Assembly (NCBI GenBank): GCA_024707305.1
Contig: JANPZZ010000014.1
Coordinates: 62,001 to 126,000, forward strand
DNA: 64,000 bases
Reading direction: 5' to 3'
Origin: Chitinophagaceae bacterium
Lineage (GTDB): Bacteria; Bacteroidota; Bacteroidia; Chitinophagales; Chitinophagaceae
The position numbers and the translations under genes were made by a program. Positions 39,672-49,154 of the stretch are shown here, piece after piece (the first letter of the stretch is position 1; each line of letters starts with the position of its first letter). The notes under the pieces were generated by a model. That model searched no databases. It saw nothing but the letters and a program-made list of their open reading frames with translations, and was not told the DNA's origin.

Positions 39672-41230
39672 TTAATCTACACCGCCTTTTCTGATTGGTG
39701 CACGTTTTGAAGGCCAGTTCATAGGCGCTCCGGAACGTGGATTCAGTGGCAATACAGATTTATCGCGTGGAACAAATTTAGGATCTTCACAAGCCATGTA
39801 TACCATGATCGCTGTCAGGATCGCGTTGTTGCGCACGTCATCAAAAACAATTTTGTCGTAAGTGTCGAGGTTTGTGTGCCATGTATAACTTCCGTACGAC
39901 CAGTTCAGTGAACTGAGAGAGAAACCAGGTGCACCAGCTGCAACGAAGGATGCAAAGTCAGATCCACCACCACCGGGGGCACCGGGGAAATTGGTTTCAA
40001 TATGCCTGCGGATGTTTTGCGGAACAACACTCAACCAGCGATTGATAAATTCATATGCGTGAAGGAATCCTTGGCCGGAAATATTAACCACGCGGCCGGT
40101 ACCGTTGTCCTGGTTGAACAAAGCCTGCAGTTTATTTACAATTTCAGGATGATCTTCAACAAAGGAACCTGATCCATTCAGACCCTGTTCTTCGCTACCC
40201 CAGTGACCCGCGAGAATTGTTCGTTTTGGATTAGGATAGATCTTTTTTCAGAATGCGCATCGCTTCCATCATTACAAGAGTACCTGTACCGTTATCAGTA
40301 GCACCAGTTCCACCATCCCATGAATCGAAATGCGCAGAGAGCATTACATATTCGTCGGGTTTTTCAGTCCCTTTGATTTCTGCAAGTGTGTTAAATGTTG
40401 GAGCGATACCGAGATCTTTTGAATCGGCGCGTACATTGAGTTTGGGTTTTTGTCCTGATTCAGTCAAACGATAAACCAGTCCATAATCTTCCAGTGAAAG
40501 ATCGAGTGTAGGTATCTTTTTCGTGTTGGCACCGAAAATTTTATTCGCACCAAAACCTGCAGACCAGTAGCTCTGAATAATGCCAACAGCGCCGGCTTTC
40601 TCAAGTGCCAAAGCCAGGTTACGAGCATTCAATCCGGTTTTGCTGATGCGTTTCGCCCAGGCAGCTGTTGCTTCTGCTTTCAGCTTTTTCATTTTCTCCT
40701 GTGACTCTTCCGTTCCGAATTCTTTCCAGTTGTATTCAGGGCGGCCAGTTGGCTGCTGCATAGAAATCAAAACGAATTTTCCTTTCACCGTGGGCAACCA
40801 GGCCTGGAATGCTGCAGAATCCGCAAGGTCAGGGATGATCACAGTCTCACCTGTCACAGTCTTACCATTAGTACCGGGGCTCCACGCCAGTTGTGTACCA
40901 CTCAGGGTTTTTGTCCAGGGCTGCACCATGTCGATATGTGTGATGCCCCTTTCCCATGCACGCCATTCGCCCCATTTTTCATTACGGGCCTCAATTCCCC
41001 AACTCTTATATTTTGCAACCGCCCAGTCATGCGCTTGTTGCATCTTGGGTGTACCCACGAGGCGTGGGCCAATACCATCCATTAACTCATGTCCTAAAAT
41101 TTCCAGTTGTGAGTTTTCCGTTGCTTCTTTTACAATCGCACTTACAACGGCACTGTCTTTTTTCTGAGCAAAACTGACGCTGCCTGTCAACACCAGGGCA
41201 GCCGTCACTAAAAAGTCCGGCTTTTCTCAT
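39672..41230 (-). CDS. M28-family zinc aminopeptidase (two frame breaks)
   Basis: A secreted peptidase of about 518 residues. Adding one T in the A/T run 41210-41214 restores a proper signal peptide (MRKAGLFLVTAALVLTGSVSFAQ, start 41230). A protease-associated domain contains GKFVLISMQQPTGRPEYN. Zinc ligands are visible as HFDSWDGGTGATDNGTG (His, Asp), SEEQGLNGS (catalytic and ligand Glu), GGGGSDF (Asp) and WHTNLDTYD (His). The second frame break is the T6 run 40243-40248; removing one base joins ILKKIYPNPKRTILAGHWGS. It probably trims peptides in the periplasm or outside the cell. Confidence 0.91.
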
Positions 41231-41461
41231 TTTTGTTAAATTGATTGTTAAGGGTCTAAGATATGGAATTTCAATGTCTGATGACCCGGCAGGGAGATCA
41301 TTTTGCATTCCTATGAAAGGAGTTTATTATATCATTCCGGATAGCTCTATAGAAAGAGTCTATTTTCGCAGATCAACAATTTGATATTTGGTGATGAGCG
41401 GTCAATAGACTGTTTGAGCGGCGATAAACTCGTCGTTTATCTTATAATATTTGAAAGCAAC

Positions 41462-42074
41462 TTGAAAAAAGAACAGCACCTCCATTTGTATAAATGATCA
41501 ATGTATCAGGTTGATGTTGCCAGATCCCGATGATGCGGCAGCCCTATATGCCGCATTACCTGAGGGAGAACGTTACAAAGGCTTCTGGACAAGGGTATGG
41601 CCATCTGCACTTGCATTAAGCGAATACATTGTCAATAACCCCGAACATACTACGAACAAACGTGTATGGGAAATCGCGGCGGGATTAGGCGTGCCATCCC
41701 TTTTTGCTGCAAAAAATGCCAGCTCAGTCATCTGCAGTGATTACATCGGTGATGCCGTTGACAACATGGTTGAATCAGCAAGGCTGAATAATTTTAAAAA
41801 CTTTGAAGCTATTGAATGGGATTTTACAAAAGAAGATATCCGACCCGAATGTGATACCGTTCTGATCAGCGATGCCAATTATGATGGCAATCAGAATCAG
41901 GAGTTAGCGAGTCTTATTTTGGACGAATTAAAAAAAGGAAGGACCATCATTTTATCAACTCCCAACCGTTTATCAGGAATGGGTTTTCTGGATGCGATAT
42001 TGCCGTACTGTTTTTATAAATCAGTAAACGAAAACAGCGGAGTATTTGCTGCCGCTCTCGGCGGAAATGTGTAA
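41462..42074 (+). CDS. class I SAM-dependent methyltransferase (start uncertain)
   Basis: A soluble methyltransferase of roughly 187-204 residues. Visible parts are LPDPDDAAALYA, the segment YKGFWTRVWPSALALSEYI found in NNMT/PrmA-like small methyltransferases, the SAM motif VWEIAAGLGVPSLFAA and ICSDYIGDAVDNMVESA. No ATG precedes it in frame: the frame from TTG 41511 works, but similarity seems to begin earlier. Adding one A at AAA 41492-41494 would join EQHLHLYKNDQCIRLMLPDP back to TTG 41462. I list that longer form; the shorter one starts at 41511. Substrate is unknown. Confidence 0.65.
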
Positions 42075-42075
42075 A

Positions 42076-42157
42076 TGAGTAAATGTGTAAATGAGTAAAT
42101 GTGTAAATGTGTAAATATCTAATGTGGAAATCGTTTGCCGTTTGCCGTTTGCCGAAT
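42076..42157. repeat. Octamer and heptamer repeat, single orientation
   Basis: Right after the methyltransferase stop, six GTGTAAAT/GAGTAAAT octamers are followed by GTGGAAAT and then three TTTGCCG heptamers (42133-42154). Confidence 0.75.
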
Positions 42158-42187
42158 CCCTCCTCCGCTCAAAAGCCTAACAATCGT

Positions 42188-42195
42188 TATCTTTG
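42188..42195 (+). promoter_or_regulatory. -7 promoter element of the thiolase gene
   Basis: TATCTTTG fits TAnnTTTG; the leader would be about 17 bases to the ATG at 42217. Confidence 0.55.
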
Positions 42196-42216
42196 CGATC
42201 AACTTAATAAAGCTGT

Positions 42217-43396
42217 ATGAAAGAAGTTTATATTTTATCGGCCGTACGTACCCCAATGGGCAGTTTTGGCGGCTCCCTTCGATCGTTGACTGCAACCCAG
42301 TTAGGAGCGGCGGCGATCCGCGCTGCAGTTGAACGTGCTGGTATTTCTCCTGATCAGGTACAGGATGTATTGATGGGTTGCGTGATCCAGTCTAACCTTG
42401 GACAGGCCCCTGCTCGCCAGGCAGCCAAATTCGCAGGATTACCAAATACGGTTAATTGCACTACAGTCAATAAAGTTTGTGCCAGCGGCATGAAAGCGAT
42501 ATCACAGGCAGCCCAAAGCATTATGCTCGGCGATGCGGATATCGTTGTTGCCGGTGGTATGGAAAGCATGAGCAATGTTCCCTTCTACGCAGATCAATTG
42601 CGTTGGGGAAATAAATACGGAAACGTTGCATTCATCGATGGTCTTGCCAAAGACGGTCTTACTGACGTTTACGACGGAAAAGCAATGGGCAATGCGGCTG
42701 AACTGTGTGCAAAAGAATGTGGCATTTCACGTGAAGACCAGGACCAGTTTGCCATTGAAAGTTATAAAAGAAGCCAGGCCGCATGGGAAGCAGGAAAATT
42801 CGATAATGAAGTTGTTCCGGTTTCAATTCCTCAACGCAAGGGCGACCCGATAGTTTTTGCAAAAGACGAAGAACCTTTCAATGTGAAGTTTGATAAAATT
42901 CCCGCACTGAGTCCTGCATTCCAGAAAGAAGGAACCGTAACGGCTGCAAACGCATCCACCATGAATGATGGAGCAGCAGCACTGGTTCTTATCAGCAAAG
43001 AGAAAGCAGATCAGTTGGGACTGAAACCTATTGCACGCATTGTTTCTTACGCAGATGCCGAGCAGGCACCCGAATGGTTTACCACAACACCTTCGCTGGC
43101 AGTGCCCAAAGCTGTAGAGAAAGCGGGATTAAAAATGGAAAGACATCAGCTATTGGGAATTGAATGAAGCGTTTGCCGTGGTAGGTATCGAAAACAGTCG
43201 TCGTATGAAACTGGATCCGGCTCGCGTGAATGTACATGGTGGCGCTGTTTCACTGGGTCACCCACTGGGTGCAAGTGGTGCGCGCATTATTGTTACGCTG
43301 TTGAATGTGTTAAAAGCAAATAATGCACGATACGGTGCTGCCGGTATCTGCAATGGCGGAGGTGGAGCGTCTGCAATGGTGATCGAAGCTTTATAA
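42217..43396 (+). CDS. acetyl-CoA C-acetyltransferase (thiolase, one frame break)
   Basis: Condenses two acetyl-CoA or cleaves acetoacetyl-CoA, in fatty-acid and ketone metabolism. About 392 residues. The start KEVYILSAVRTPMGSFGGSL is standard. The nucleophilic Cys is in NKVCASGMKAI, with GGMESMSNVP next. The C-terminal half has GHPLGASGARI (His) and CNGGGGASAMVIE (second Cys). The frame breaks at AAA 43139-43141; removing one A joins LKMEDISYWELNEAFAVVGI. It is transcribed from its own promoter. Confidence 0.95.
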
Positions 43397-43447
43397 TACT
43401 GGTATTTATCGGCTTCTAATAATCATGTATTCATTAAAACCTACTGT

Positions 43448-44131
43448 ATGAGTTTCGCATTTTATTTTCTACTTGGGTTGTTGCAACCTACGCAAACTGT
43501 AATGGGTTCCTGGGAAATTACGAATGGAGATGATAGAAAGGTGCTGATGATTCGAGACAACTATTTTTCTATTTCCCATTTTAATGTAACAACCAAACAG
43601 TTTTTTCACAGCTTTGGTGGTACGTTTAAATACGATGGAACGAAAGCTTCAATAGTTATTGAGTTTGATACAAAGAATGCTGACAATATCGGAACAAAAC
43701 ACGAGGCAACATTCACATCCGCCAACGACCAACTGACATTCTCTGTTCTTGGTTATGGTGCCACGTGGAAGCAGACTGATAACGGAAACGCAGCGCTTGC
43801 AGGAAACTGGCGCATCAGTGGAAGGTTGGAAGGTGGAAATATGAACAGTATTCCTAAAAGAGATCGCAAGACATTGAAACTGCTAACGGGCAACCGATTT
43901 CAGTGGATGGCCATCAATCCTGTTTCCAAAGAATTCTTCGGCACCGGCGGCGGCACTTATACTTTTGTAAATGGCAAATACACTGAAACCATCGAATTCT
44001 TCTCACGCGATAGCACACGCGTAGGTGCAAGCCTTCAATTTGACGGAAAGGTAGAAGGAGACAATTGGTATCATTCTGGCAAAAGTTCGAAAGGCGAAGA
44101 TCTCAACGAAGTGTGGAGCCGTGAAAAATAA
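43448..44131 (+). CDS. probable secreted protein with two lipocalin-like repeats, unknown
   Basis: 227 residues. A hydrophobic N-terminus (SFAFYFLLGLLQPTQT) suggests export. Two halves look related: GSWEITNGDDRKVLMIRDNY with FHSFGGTFKYDGTKASIVIEF, and GNWRISGRLE with FFGTGGGTYTFVNGKYTETIEF. Each begins G-x-W-x-I, as lipocalin-type and DUF4488-type domains do. I would place it among small ligand-binding beta-barrels, but the ligand is unknown. It lies 51 bases after thiolase and ends 22 bases before the convergent ypdA stop. Confidence 0.66.
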   Translation: MSFAFYFLLGLLQPTQTVMGSWEITNGDDRKVLMIRDNYFSISHFNVTTKQFFHSFGGTFKYDGTKASIVIEFDTKNADNIGTKHEATFTSANDQLTFSVLGYGATWKQTDNGNAALAGNWRISGRLEGGNMNSIPKRDRKTLKLLTGNRFQWMAINPVSKEFFGTGGGTYTFVNGKYTETIEFFSRDSTRVGASLQFDGKVEGDNWYHSGKSSKGEDLNEVWSREK

Positions 44132-44153
44132 TCATGACTGATCCGGGTTAAGC

Positions 44154-45149
44154 TTAGATATCGTTGTTGTTCTTGGCAACAATGTCTTTTACGATGGCAA
44201 CGGCATGTTCGCGTGAATTCTCAATGAACAGACGGTGAGTATTCATTCCACCACAAATCACACCAGCGAGATAAACGCCCGGAAGATTTGTTTCGTAGTT
44301 TTCGGGATTTAAAACTGGTGCCTGCACGTCATCGTTCGATAACTCAATACCCAGCCTGCGCAAAAATGCCAGGTTGGGTTGATAACCGGTCATGGCGATC
44401 ACCCAGTCGTTCTGAATAGTTACCAGGCCATCGGGTGTTTGAATATCCACTTCATTCTCACGGATATCAACAACAGATGAATGAAAATAAGCTTTGATGG
44501 AGCCTTCTTCAATCCTGTTAACAATATCGGGGCGTACCCAGTATTTCACACGTTTGCCAATTTCGGCTCCACGTATTACCATTGTTACTTCGGCTCCTTT
44601 GCGCCATGTTTCAAGTGCTGCATCCACGGCTGAGTTTTGTGCGCCAATTACAAGTACTTTCTGAAAGGCATAAAAATGGGGATCCTTATAGTAGTGGGTT
44701 ACCTTTGGTAGATCTTCACCAGGTACACGCAATAAATACGGGATATCATAAAATCCTGTTGCAATGATGATGTTGCGTGCAACATACGTTCCCTTAGAAG
44801 TTGCGACTTCATAAAGACGCTTGTTTTTATCATCCTGTGTTTTCAGTTCGGTAACCTCTTCAAAGAGTCGCACATTCAAACGAAAATCATTTGTTACTCT
44901 TCTGTAATATTCCAGCGCTTCATTTCTTACCGGTTTGGGATTGTTGGAAACGAATGGAACGTTTCCAATTTCAAGTCGCTCAGACGTTGAAAAAAACATC
45001 ATGTTAACAGGGTAGTGGTAGAGCGAATTGACGAGGCTGCCCTTTTCGATAATCACATAATTCAATTGCGCTTTTTGGGCTTCAATTCCGCAGGCGAGGC
45101 CAATAGGTCCTGCACCAACAATCAGCAGATCCAGTACATCTTTTTGCAT
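44154..45149 (-). CDS. ypdA: YpdA-family bacillithiol disulfide reductase-like flavoprotein
   Basis: An FAD- and NADPH-dependent reductase of about 331 residues. It has the FAD site LLIVGAGPIGLACGIEAQKA and the YpdA signature MFFSTSERLEIGNVPF. The second Rossmann motif VLVIGAQNSAVDAALETWRKGAEV and GYQPNLAFLRRLGI are also present. In Firmicutes this enzyme reduces bacillithiol disulfide; many Bacteroidota also make bacillithiol, so the same role is likely. I start it at ATG 45149, since the codons upstream lie inside a promoter-like element (45153-45160). Frame intact. Confidence 0.92.
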   Translation of the reverse strand: MQKDVLDLLIVGAGPIGLACGIEAQKAQLNYVIIEKGSLVNSLYHYPVNMMFFSTSERLEIGNVPFVSNNPKPVRNEALEYYRRVTNDFRLNVRLFEEVTELKTQDDKNKRLYEVATSKGTYVARNIIIATGFYDIPYLLRVPGEDLPKVTHYYKDPHFYAFQKVLVIGAQNSAVDAALETWRKGAEVTMVIRGAEIGKRVKYWVRPDIVNRIEEGSIKAYFHSSVVDIRENEVDIQTPDGLVTIQNDWVIAMTGYQPNLAFLRRLGIELSNDDVQAPVLNPENYETNLPGVYLAGVICGGMNTHRLFIENSREHAVAIVKDIVAKNNNDI

Positions 45150-45152
45150 CTG

Positions 45153-45160
45153 CAAATATA
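45153..45160 (-). promoter_or_regulatory. -7 promoter element of ypdA
   Basis: TATATTTG on the minus strand fits TAnnTTTG with only three bases to the ATG at 45149, the same spacing as in purM. Confidence 0.55.
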
Positions 45161-45230
45161 CTCTACTTCAAATTGGGTATAGGCAGGGGGCGGGTAATTC
45201 GTTCAATTTGTTAGCATAAATAAAAAAAAT

Positions 45231-45983
45231 ATGAAACAAATACTCCTCGCGCTTTGCGCCTTTTTCGTTTTTACAGCTTGTAATAATGAAAAAAAACAAA
45301 ATGGATTTGGCGGCAATATGTTCGGTGATCCAAATAACCAAAACAACAACGCAAACAACAACAATCCCAATAATAATAAAAACAGGGGTGGAAATAACGG
45401 GCGCTGGTCGAAGGAGTTAAAAGATTATGTAACCAATGCCTGTTTGCAGGAAGTAGGGCAGGTGCCACAAGCCCGTGAGAAATGTGATTGCTGGGTGGGT
45501 AAAGTGGAAGCGAAATTTCCGACGATCACCAATACCAGTCAGATTGATGAATCGATTGCCAACCAACTGGCAATGGAATGTATGCAGAACTTTGGTGGAA
45601 ATACAGGCGGATTCGGCGATGAGGGCTTCCACGGCTTTGATGACGGTGGCTATGATGATGGAGGCTACAACGATGGTGGTTACAATGGTGAAGACGGTGG
45701 TTATGATCGCGACGGTTTGGGTTACAATAAAGGTGGTAATACCAACCGCGGCGGCACCTGGCCAGCAGCGCAGCGCCAACAATGGATGATGGGTTGCACA
45801 ACAACCGCGCAGCAGCAAATGGGGCTGACGCAACAACAGGCAAACTCCTATTGCGATTGTATGACGCGCAAAGTCGAAGCCAAATACAACTTTACCGACG
45901 CAACGAAACTAACAGTGCAGGACTTCAGCACACCAGAGTGGGTAAATGCAAGAATGGAGTGCCAGATGAATTTAGGATATTGA
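45231..45983 (+). CDS. lipoprotein with two Cys-rich repeats and a Gly-Tyr linker
   Basis: 250 residues. The lipoprotein signal is MKQILLALCAFFVFTAC. An Asn/Gly-rich stretch (GDPNNQNNNANNNNPNNN) follows. Then come two related domains, the first DYVTNACLQEVGQVPQAREK with CDCWVGKVEAKFP, the second QQWMMGCTTTAQQQMGLTQQ with YCDCMTRKVEAKY. Each has Cys - about 17 - Cys-Asp-Cys, VEAK and a later Cys. They are joined by six GY-rich units (DDGGYDDGGYNDGGYNGED). The CDC motif suggests disulfides or metal, not shown. Function unknown. Confidence 0.76.
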   Translation: MKQILLALCAFFVFTACNNEKKQNGFGGNMFGDPNNQNNNANNNNPNNNKNRGGNNGRWSKELKDYVTNACLQEVGQVPQAREKCDCWVGKVEAKFPTITNTSQIDESIANQLAMECMQNFGGNTGGFGDEGFHGFDDGGYDDGGYNDGGYNGEDGGYDRDGLGYNKGGNTNRGGTWPAAQRQQWMMGCTTTAQQQMGLTQQQANSYCDCMTRKVEAKYNFTDATKLTVQDFSTPEWVNARMECQMNLGY

Positions 45984-46004
45984 GAACATGAGACGCGAGT
46001 CGTG

Positions 46005-46312
46005 AACCGGCAAGCGGCAAACGGCAAATGTGGAAATGTGAAAATGTGGAGATGTGGAGATGAGGAAAATGTATTCGGTGAGTATGACTATCGATATTTT
46101 CCTGTTTCCACATTTTCACGTTTCCACGTTTTCACATTTCCACGTTTCCACATCTCCACATTTCCACATTTCCACATTTTCACATCTCCACATTTTCACA
46201 TTTCCACATTTGCTATATCTCCGCCTTGCTTTGCACTTTGCCCATAGAAACGCAGCGAATGGGGCTTTTACGTTTGCCGTTTGCCGTTTGCGGTTTGCCG
46301 ATCCCACGCGCC
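46005..46312. repeat. Composite octamer/heptamer element, inverted, about 300 bases
   Basis: In order: CGGCAA heptamers (46007-46028), octamers of the GTGGAAAT type (46026-46076), a short core, a long array of reverse octamers (46103-46212), unrelated sequence, then TTTGCCG heptamers in reverse (46272-46300). It is the most complete copy, with both repeat types at both ends in opposite orientation, and fills the 396-base gap between the lipoprotein and pdhB. Confidence 0.78.
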
Positions 46313-46345
46313 CAACATCAATTAGGTATATTGCCATTACTCACT

Positions 46346-46353
46346 TAAATTTG
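46346..46353 (+). promoter_or_regulatory. -7 promoter element of pdhB
   Basis: TAAATTTG fits TAnnTTTG, about 20 bases of leader before the ATG at 46380. It lies just beyond the repeat element. Confidence 0.5.
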
Positions 46354-46379
46354 CCCCACTTTTTAAATAGCTGAGAAAA

Positions 46380-47370
46380 ATGGCAAGAACTATCGCATTC
46401 AGAGAAGCACTAAGGGAAGCAATGTCGGAAGAAATGAGACGTGATGACCGCGTGTTTTTGATGGGAGAAGAGGTAGCCGAATACAACGGTGCTTACAAAG
46501 TGAGCCAGGGTATGTTGGCTGAATTTGGCGCCCGACGTGTAATTGATACGCCCATCGCTGAGCTGGGTTTTGCTGCAGTAGGTGTGGGAGCGGCTCAAAA
46601 CGGCCTTCGCCCGATTGTTGAGTTCATGACCTGGAACTTTGCAGTACTCGCGCTCGACCAGATTTTAAATACCGCTTCCAAAATGCTGGCAATGAGTGGT
46701 GGACAAATTTCCTGCCCCATCGTTTTCCGCGGTGGTAACGGATCAGCCGGCCAGCTGGGTGCACAGCACTCTACAGCATTCGAATCTTTGTATGCAAATA
46801 TCCCCGGTATCAAAGTAGTGTCGCCCAGCAATGGTTACGACGCAAAAGGTCTGCTGAAACAAGCCATCCGCTACGAAGAAGATCCCGTGATGTTTATGGA
46901 AAGTGAGTTGATGTATGGCGATAAAAGCGAAGTACCTGAAGAAGAGTATTATATCGAACTGGGTAAAGCCGATGTAAAACGCCAGGGAACTGACGTAACC
47001 ATCGTTTCTTTCAATAAAATGATGAAAGTGGCACTGGCCGCTGCTGATGAACTGGCAAAGGAAAATATCAGTGCCGAAGTAATCGACCTGCGCACCATTC
47101 GCCCGCTCGACTGGAGAACGATCCTGAACAGCGTTAAAAAAGACCAACCGCCTGGTGATTGTTGAAGAGCAATGGCCATTTGCTTCTGTTTCTTCAGAAA
47201 TTACTTACCAGATTCAGAAGGAAGGATTCGACTACCTGGATGCGCCTATCCGCCGTATTACAGCGGCTGACGCGCCTTTGCACTACGCCCCCAACCTGGT
47301 AGCCGCCGCACTTCCCGATGTACCACGTACCGTGAAACTAGTGAAGGAAGTTATGTACATGAAAAAATAA
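46380..47370 (+). CDS. pdhB: pyruvate dehydrogenase E1 component, beta subunit (one frame break)
   Basis: Part of the pyruvate dehydrogenase complex (pyruvate to acetyl-CoA). About 329 residues. It begins [38 protein letters not shown] and has [40 protein letters not shown] and [16 protein letters not shown], all standard for E1 beta. The frame breaks in the A6 run 47136-47141; removing one A joins [20 protein letters not shown]. The alpha subunit gene is not in the window. A strong terminator follows. Confidence 0.94.
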
Positions 47371-47398
47371 GCGCATTATAAAACACCCCCTTTAGCAC

Positions 47399-47436
47399 GT
47401 AAACCCGAACGGTACACCCGTTCGGGTTTACTTTTT
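47399..47436 (+). terminator. Terminator of pdhB
   Basis: GTAAACCCGAACGG pairs fully with CCGTTCGGGTTTAC, followed by five T. Confidence 0.92.
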
Positions 47437-47640
47437 ACGGCAAACCGTACAAATCCGATAATGTTTTTTTTACATACCATGCAGCGTTTTACCTGCCCAC
47501 CCGCATCTTTGTATTGGTTTTTCATAGGATATTGGATTTTAAGACGAGGCTGGATTTCTATCCGGCCTCTTGTTTTCATGAGGCGGCAAAGGTGAAAATT
47601 TATTAAGCCGCCGTTGGAAATAGCGGTTTGATTTTCTCAT
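47437..47640. other. Gap with a second hairpin, possible small RNA
   Basis: Between the pdhB terminator and the next repeat lies GAGGCTGGA / TCCGGCCTC (about 47545-47570, one G-T pair) followed by TTGTTTT. Upstream, CATCTTTG (47502-47509) is one base from a -7 element. A short transcript ending at this hairpin is possible. Otherwise I see no gene. Confidence 0.35.
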
Positions 47641-47835
47641 TTCCCCAGCATGAGCGATGATCGATGATCGATGTCCGATGTCCGATGTCCGATGATCGAT
47701 GTCTGCTGTATCATGGATGATTTTGCAAACCGTCCCGGAGGGACGGGATATCATTAGCAACGGGACATTCCTCCAATATTTGAGTGCCGAAGGGACGATA
47801 TTGCCGTCGGCCGTTTGCCGGTTACCGATTCTCTC
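47640..47835. repeat. REP-like composite repeat, isolated copy
   Basis: GATCGATG and GTCCGATG heptamer-like units (47655-47701) precede the palindrome CCGTCCCGGAGGGACGG (about 47730). A spacer resembling that of the 50.7-51.4 kb array leads to GTGCCGAAGGGACGATAT and finally to TTTGCCG-type heptamers. Confidence 0.75.
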
Positions 47836-47852
47836 GTCTCCCAAAAACCCTC

Positions 47853-47860
47853 TACATTTG
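47853..47860 (+). promoter_or_regulatory. -7 promoter element of the response regulator
   Basis: TACATTTG fits TAnnTTTG; the leader to ATG 47878 is about 12 bases. Confidence 0.5.
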
Positions 47861-47877
47861 TAATAAACTCAGGATAA

Positions 47878-49038
47878 ATGGCTGATATTCTAATCATTGA
47901 TGATGAACGCGCAATCCGGAAGACTTTAGGTGAGATTCTTTCATTTGAAGGATACAAACTGGAGGAAGCTGCCGATGGTGAAGACGGGTTGAAGAAATTC
48001 AAAGAAAAGAACTTCGATGTAGTGCTTTGTGATATCAAAATGCCCAAACTCGACGGTATCGAATTTCTGCAAAAAGCAAGTGAGATTAACCCTGATGTTC
48101 CCATCATCATGATTTCAGGTCATGGGAATATTGAAACGGCTGTTGAAGCGGTGAAGAAGGGCGCCTACGATTTTATTCAAAAGCCGCCCGACCTGAACAG
48201 GTTGTTGATCACCATCCGCAACGCGATGGAAAAAACAAATCTGGTTACTGAGACCAAAGTGCTGAAAAGAAAAGTAAGCCGTGTGCAGGAGATGATTGGT
48301 GAATCGAACCCCATTAAAAAAATCAGGGACACAATTGATAAAGTGGCGCCTACTGAAGCCCGTATCCTGGTGACAGGTGAGAACGGAGTAGGTAAGGAAC
48401 TGGTGGCACGTTGGGTTCACGAAAAAAGTAACAGGGCAGGTGGGCCACTGGTTGAAGTAAACTGTGCTGCCATCCCAACGGAGTTGATCGAAAGTGAACT
48501 CTTTGGTCATGAAAAAGGCTCGTTTACATCAGCAATTAAACAACGCATTGGTAAGTTTGAACAAGCCAATGGTGGAACCCTCTTTCTCGATGAGATTGGT
48601 GACATGAGCCTGAGCGCACAGGCCAAAGTGCTGCGGGCATTGCAGGAAGGAAAAATCACACGTGTTGGCGCCGACAAGGACATTAGTGTGGATGTGCGCG
48701 TAATTGCCGCCACCAACAAAGACCTTTTAAAGGAAGTGGATGCCAAAAATTTCCGACTCGACCTTTATCACCGCCTGAGTGTAATTCTGATACATGTGCC
48801 TTCCCTCAACGAACGACGTGACGATATCCCAATGCTTGTTGACCAGTTTCTGGAAGATATCTGTGCAGACTATGGCATTGCCAAAAAATCGATTGAAGAG
48901 GACGCAATCCGTTTGTTACAGGAGTATAACTGGACAGGTAATATCCGTGAGCTGCGCAACGTGGTTGAGCGCCTGGTAATTCTCTCATCGAAAAATATTA
49001 CTGCCGACGATGTGAAAAGCTACGTAATGCCGCATTAA
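47878..49038 (+). CDS. NtrC-like sigma-54-dependent response regulator, no Fis DNA-binding domain
   Basis: 386 residues. The receiver domain has LIIDDERAIRKTL, the phospho-accepting Asp in CDIKMPKLDG, SGHG and Lys in FIQKPPD. The AAA+ domain has Walker A GENGVGKELVARWVH, the loop GSFTSA in place of the usual GAFTGA, Walker B GGTLFLDEIGDM and the sensor II end WTGNIRELRNVVERL. The protein stops at ADDVKSYVMPH, so the C-terminal helix-turn-helix of NtrC is absent. Variants without it act from solution or lack enhancer binding. No kinase gene is adjacent. Frame intact. Confidence 0.9.
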   Translation: MADILIIDDERAIRKTLGEILSFEGYKLEEAADGEDGLKKFKEKNFDVVLCDIKMPKLDGIEFLQKASEINPDVPIIMISGHGNIETAVEAVKKGAYDFIQKPPDLNRLLITIRNAMEKTNLVTETKVLKRKVSRVQEMIGESNPIKKIRDTIDKVAPTEARILVTGENGVGKELVARWVHEKSNRAGGPLVEVNCAAIPTELIESELFGHEKGSFTSAIKQRIGKFEQANGGTLFLDEIGDMSLSAQAKVLRALQEGKITRVGADKDISVDVRVIAATNKDLLKEVDAKNFRLDLYHRLSVILIHVPSLNERRDDIPMLVDQFLEDICADYGIAKKSIEEDAIRLLQEYNWTGNIRELRNVVERLVILSSKNITADDVKSYVMPH

Positions 49039-49102
49039 AGACGATATTCACCGGCTCCCGTCCGCCATTGACCGCATTTAGCAAATCTTTGCAATACCAG
49101 TC

Positions 49103-49132
49103 TTTGAAACGGGCTTATAAATGTTATTTTTG
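49103..49132 (+). promoter_or_regulatory. Full promoter (-33 and -7) of lepB
   Basis: TTTG (49103-49106), 18 bases, TATTTTTG (49125-49132); predicted leader about 18 bases. Confidence 0.65.
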
Positions 49133-49154
49133 ATTGTAAACAAAATAAGGGCTC

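Noticed and set aside
40580..41167. Plus-strand ORF of 195 residues
   Set aside because: Antisense shadow of the M28 peptidase gene, which has clear zinc ligands and a signal peptide.
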